Assembly: GCA_030597965.1 (NCBI GenBank)
Contig: JAUVQU010000060.1
Span: 1 to 11,944 of the forward strand
From: Cellvibrionaceae bacterium
GTDB taxonomy: Bacteria > Pseudomonadota > Gammaproteobacteria > Pseudomonadales > Cellvibrionaceae
Direction of reading: 5' to 3'
Length of the DNA stretch: 11,944 nucleotides
Shown here: positions 9,650 to 11,944 of the stretch, in pieces
Position numbering within the stretch: the stretch's first letter is position 1
How the letters are laid out: each line of letters starts with the position of its first letter
The notes under the pieces: generated by a model
Told to the model about the DNA's origin: nothing
The model's database searches: none
Seen by the model: the letters and a program-made list of their open reading frames with translations, nothing else
Translations under genes and position numbers: made by a program

Positions 9650-11752
9650 GTGGCACGTACAACCCCTATTGCGCGTTACCGTAATATCGGTATCTGTGCG
9701 CACGTAGATGCGGGTAAAACCACTACTACCGAGCGCGTACTGTTTTACACCGGTTTGTCTCACAAGATTGGTGAGGTGCACGATGGCGCTGCCACCATGG
9801 ACTGGATGGAGCAGGAGCAGGAGCGAGGTATTACTATTACTTCGGCCGCCACCACGTGTTTCTGGTCTGGAATGCAGCAGCAGTTTGATAAGCATCGCAT
9901 CAATATTATTGATACACCGGGACACGTTGATTTCACTATTGAAGTAGAGCGCTCATTGCGCGTGCTGGATGGTGCAGTTGTGGTTCTTTGTGGGTCTTCT
10001 GGTGTGCAGCCGCAGACAGAAACTGTTTGGCGTCAGGCTGATAAGTATGAAGTGCCGCGCATGGTGTTCGTCAACAAGATGGATCGCGCCGGCGCCAGCT
10101 TCCGTATGGTAGTTGATCAGCTTAAAGATCGCTTAAAGGCAAACCCTGTACCATTGCAGATGACTATTGGTGCAGAGGAAGAGTTCAAGGGTGTGGTTGA
10201 TCTTATTAAGATGAAAGCCATTTTCTGGAACGAAGATGATATGGGTATGACCTTTGAGTATGGTGATATCCCTGCCGATCTTCAGGATACTTGTGAGGAA
10301 ATGCGTGAGTACATAGTGGAGGCTGCTGCTGAAGCGAACGACGAATTAATGGAAAAGTACCTCGATGATGGCGAGCTGTCTGAAGAGGAAATAAAGGCCG
10401 CAATTCGTCAGCGTACTCTGGCCAATGAAATTGTGCCTGTCATCGGTGGTTCGGCCTTTAAGAACAAAGGTGTTCAGGCGATGCTGGATGCGGTGGTTGA
10501 ATACTTGCCGTCTCCACAGGAAGTAAAAGAAATTGAAGGTACGCTCGAGGATGGTGAAACCATCGCGACGCGTACAGCGGAAGATGAGGCACCATTTGCG
10601 GCTTTGGCGTTTAAGATCGCCACTGACCCATTTGTGGGAACCTTGACGTTCTTCCGTGTTTACTCCGGTAAGTTGGAGAGTGGTACAGCTGTCTATAACT
10701 CCGTGAAGATGAAGCGTGAACGTGTCGGTCGTATGGTGCAGATGCACTCCAATTCACGCGAAGAAATCAAAGAAGTATTGGCCGGCGATATTGCTGCTGC
10801 CATTGGTTTAAAAGATACTTCCACAGGCGACACCCTGTGTGCAGAAAACGCCAAAATCATATTGGAGCGCATGGAGTTCCCTGAGCCTGTTATTTCTGTG
10901 GCTGTGGAGCCCAGGACTCAGGCTGATCAGGAGAAGATGGGCATTGCACTGGGTAAGCTGATGCAGGAAGACCCTTCGTTCAAGGTAAAAACTGACGAAG
11001 AGACGGGTCAGACGATTATTTCCGGTATGGGTGAGCTGCACTTGGATATTCTTGTTGAGCGCATGCGACGTGAGTTCGGTGTTGATGCCAATATTGGTAA
11101 GCCGCAAGTGGCTTATCGTGAGCGCATCACGGCTGTGTCTAATATTGAAGGCAAGTTTATTCGTCAGTCAGGTGGCCGTGGTCAGTTTGGTCATGTGTGG
11201 GTGAAGTTTGAGCCTGCTGAAGATGTTAATGCCGAAAGTCTGGAGTTTGTAAACGAAATCGTCGGTGGTGCCGTACCTAAGGAATATATTCCTGCGATAC
11301 AAAAAGGTATCGAGGATCAAATGCGTAATGGCGTGCTGGCGGGTTATCCGCTATTAGGTTTAAAGGCGACTTTGTACGATGGTTCTTTCCATGACGTTGA
11401 CTCAAACGAAATGGCGTTTAAAATTGCTGCTACGATGGCGACCAGAAAGCTGGCTACCGAAGGCAGTGCGGCTTTACTTGAGCCGATGATGAAAGTGGAA
11501 GTAGTAACTCCTGAAGCAAACATGGGCGACGTGGTTGGTGATTTGAATCGTCGCCGGGGCTTGATTCAGGGTATGGATGAGAATCCATCGGGTAAAGTGG
11601 TGAGTGCAGAGGTGCCGCTGGCTGAAATGTTTGGCTATGCCACCGATTTGCGCTCCGCGACCCAGGGTCGTGCGACCTTTACCATGGAGTTTGAGCGCTA
11701 CGCTGATGCTCCAAAGAATGTGACTGATGCTATTATGGCCAGAAACGGCTAA
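9650..11752 (+). CDS. fusA: Elongation factor G
   Basis: EF-G is the GTPase that drives ribosomal translocation and, with RRF, splits post-termination ribosomes. The product is 700 residues (704 in E. coli). GTPase motifs: G1 AHVDAGKT (17-24), the G2 switch ERGITI (58-63), G3 DTPGH (88-92), G4 NKMD (142-145) and G5 GSAF (about 262-265). Domain II (ALAFKIATDPFVGTLTFFRVYSG) and domain III (GMGELHLDI) follow; domain IV has SGGRGQFGH and the tip FHDVDSNEMAF, and domain V has EVPLAEMFGYATDLRS. The GICAHVDAGK N-terminus and the overall sequence resemble pseudomonad FusA1 more than the enteric protein. The start is GTG at 9650, with GGAG (9638-9641) eight bases upstream. It ends with tandem TAA TAA stops. 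It is separated from rpsG by a terminator and precedes tuf by 64 bases, so fusA-tuf probably forms its own transcription unit. Confidence 0.98.
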   Translation: MARTTPIARYRNIGICAHVDAGKTTTTERVLFYTGLSHKIGEVHDGAATMDWMEQEQERGITITSAATTCFWSGMQQQFDKHRINIIDTPGHVDFTIEVERSLRVLDGAVVVLCGSSGVQPQTETVWRQADKYEVPRMVFVNKMDRAGASFRMVVDQLKDRLKANPVPLQMTIGAEEEFKGVVDLIKMKAIFWNEDDMGMTFEYGDIPADLQDTCEEMREYIVEAAAEANDELMEKYLDDGELSEEEIKAAIRQRTLANEIVPVIGGSAFKNKGVQAMLDAVVEYLPSPQEVKEIEGTLEDGETIATRTAEDEAPFAALAFKIATDPFVGTLTFFRVYSGKLESGTAVYNSVKMKRERVGRMVQMHSNSREEIKEVLAGDIAAAIGLKDTSTGDTLCAENAKIILERMEFPEPVISVAVEPRTQADQEKMGIALGKLMQEDPSFKVKTDEETGQTIISGMGELHLDILVERMRREFGVDANIGKPQVAYRERITAVSNIEGKFIRQSGGRGQFGHVWVKFEPAEDVNAESLEFVNEIVGGAVPKEYIPAIQKGIEDQMRNGVLAGYPLLGLKATLYDGSFHDVDSNEMAFKIAATMATRKLATEGSAALLEPMMKVEVVTPEANMGDVVGDLNRRRGLIQGMDENPSGKVVSAEVPLAEMFGYATDLRSATQGRATFTMEFERYADAPKNVTDAIMARNG

Positions 11753-11816
11753 TAAGTAGTAACGGCTTAAGAGTTTTTTGTATTTTTAATTAAAGTTGTA
11801 ATAGAGGATTAATAAA
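11753..11816 (+). other. fusA-tuf spacer
   Basis: This 64-base, A/T-rich spacer holds a T-run (11774-11779) with no convincing stem before it, and a short direct echo of the fusA end (AACGGCT at 11744 and again at 11761). I see no terminator and no good promoter pair, so read-through from fusA into tuf is expected. Confidence 0.6.
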
Positions 11817-11944
11817 GTGGCTAAAGAACAGTTTGAACGTAATAAACCACACGTAAACGTAGGTACTATTGGCCACGTTGACCACGGTAAAACAACACTG
11901 ACAGCGGCATTGACTCGCGTATGTGCTGAAGTATGGGGCGGCGA
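11817..11944 (+). CDS. tuf: Elongation factor Tu, 3'-truncated by window edge
   Basis: EF-Tu delivers aminoacyl-tRNA to the ribosomal A site as a GTP complex. Only the first 42 codons are present, out of a family length near 394-407. They read MAKEQFERNKPHVNVGTIGH and on through the P-loop GHVDHGKT (residues 19-26) to VCAEVWGG. The start is GTG at 11817, with AGAGGA (11803-11808) eight bases upstream; E. coli tufA also starts at GTG. The order rpsL-rpsG-fusA-tuf marks it as the str-operon copy. Many Gammaproteobacteria keep a second tuf near the rpoB end of this cluster, outside this window, so the sequence alone cannot show whether it is duplicated. Confidence 0.97.
   Translation, partial: MAKEQFERNKPHVNVGTIGHVDHGKTTLTAALTRVCAEVWGG

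Noticed and set aside
11761..11800. A terminator or promoter between fusA and tuf
   Set aside because: The T-run has no GC-rich stem before it, and no -35/-10 pair with acceptable spacing was found.

Overview
This window is a conserved core segment of a bacterial chromosome. It carries the end of the RNA polymerase operon and the start of the str (streptomycin) ribosomal operon, all on the + strand: rpoB (5' end cut off) - rpoC - rpsL - rpsG - fusA - tuf (3' end cut off). The gene order, RpoC at 1407 residues with zinc-site and catalytic positions numbered as in Escherichia coli, the gammaproteobacterial insertions in RpoB and RpoC, and the Pseudomonas-like EF-G N-terminus point to a gammaproteobacterium. 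The moderate G+C and pseudomonad-like rather than enteric sequence suggest a marine relative of Cellvibrionaceae/Pseudomonadales. That family-level placement is a guess.

Layout. 1-3706: rpoB, missing about 114 N-terminal residues. 3707-3906: a 200-base rpoB-rpoC spacer without a terminator, holding a GC-rich hairpin and three tandem hairpin units that each start with a Shine-Dalgarno-like word. 3907-8130: rpoC, starting at TTG. 8131-8343: three consecutive hairpins, the last an intrinsic terminator, with a near-consensus sigma70 promoter nested in that terminator. 8344-8715: rpsL. 8716-8883: a structured spacer. 8884-9354: rpsG. 9355-9649: a 295-base gap with a strong terminator, a perfect TATAAT, an operator-like inverted repeat and short tandem repeats. 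9650-11752: fusA, starting at GTG. 11753-11816: a short spacer. 11817 to the end: the first 42 codons of tuf, starting at GTG.

The genes supply the transcription and translation machinery: the two catalytic subunits of RNA polymerase, two 30S proteins (S12 at the decoding centre, S7 in the head) and the two main elongation GTPases. Reading frames are intact, with the expected motifs and wild-type residues at the common rifampicin and streptomycin resistance positions. No mobile element, CRISPR array, tRNA or unknown gene was found.

The genes are ordinary; what deserves a second look is in the spacers. These are (1) the tandem hairpin/SD-like repeats before rpoC, (2) the rpsL promoter lying inside the rpoBC terminator, and (3) the strong terminator and apparent new promoter that split the usual rpsL-rpsG-fusA-tuf operon in two. 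I see no sign of a new multi-gene system.
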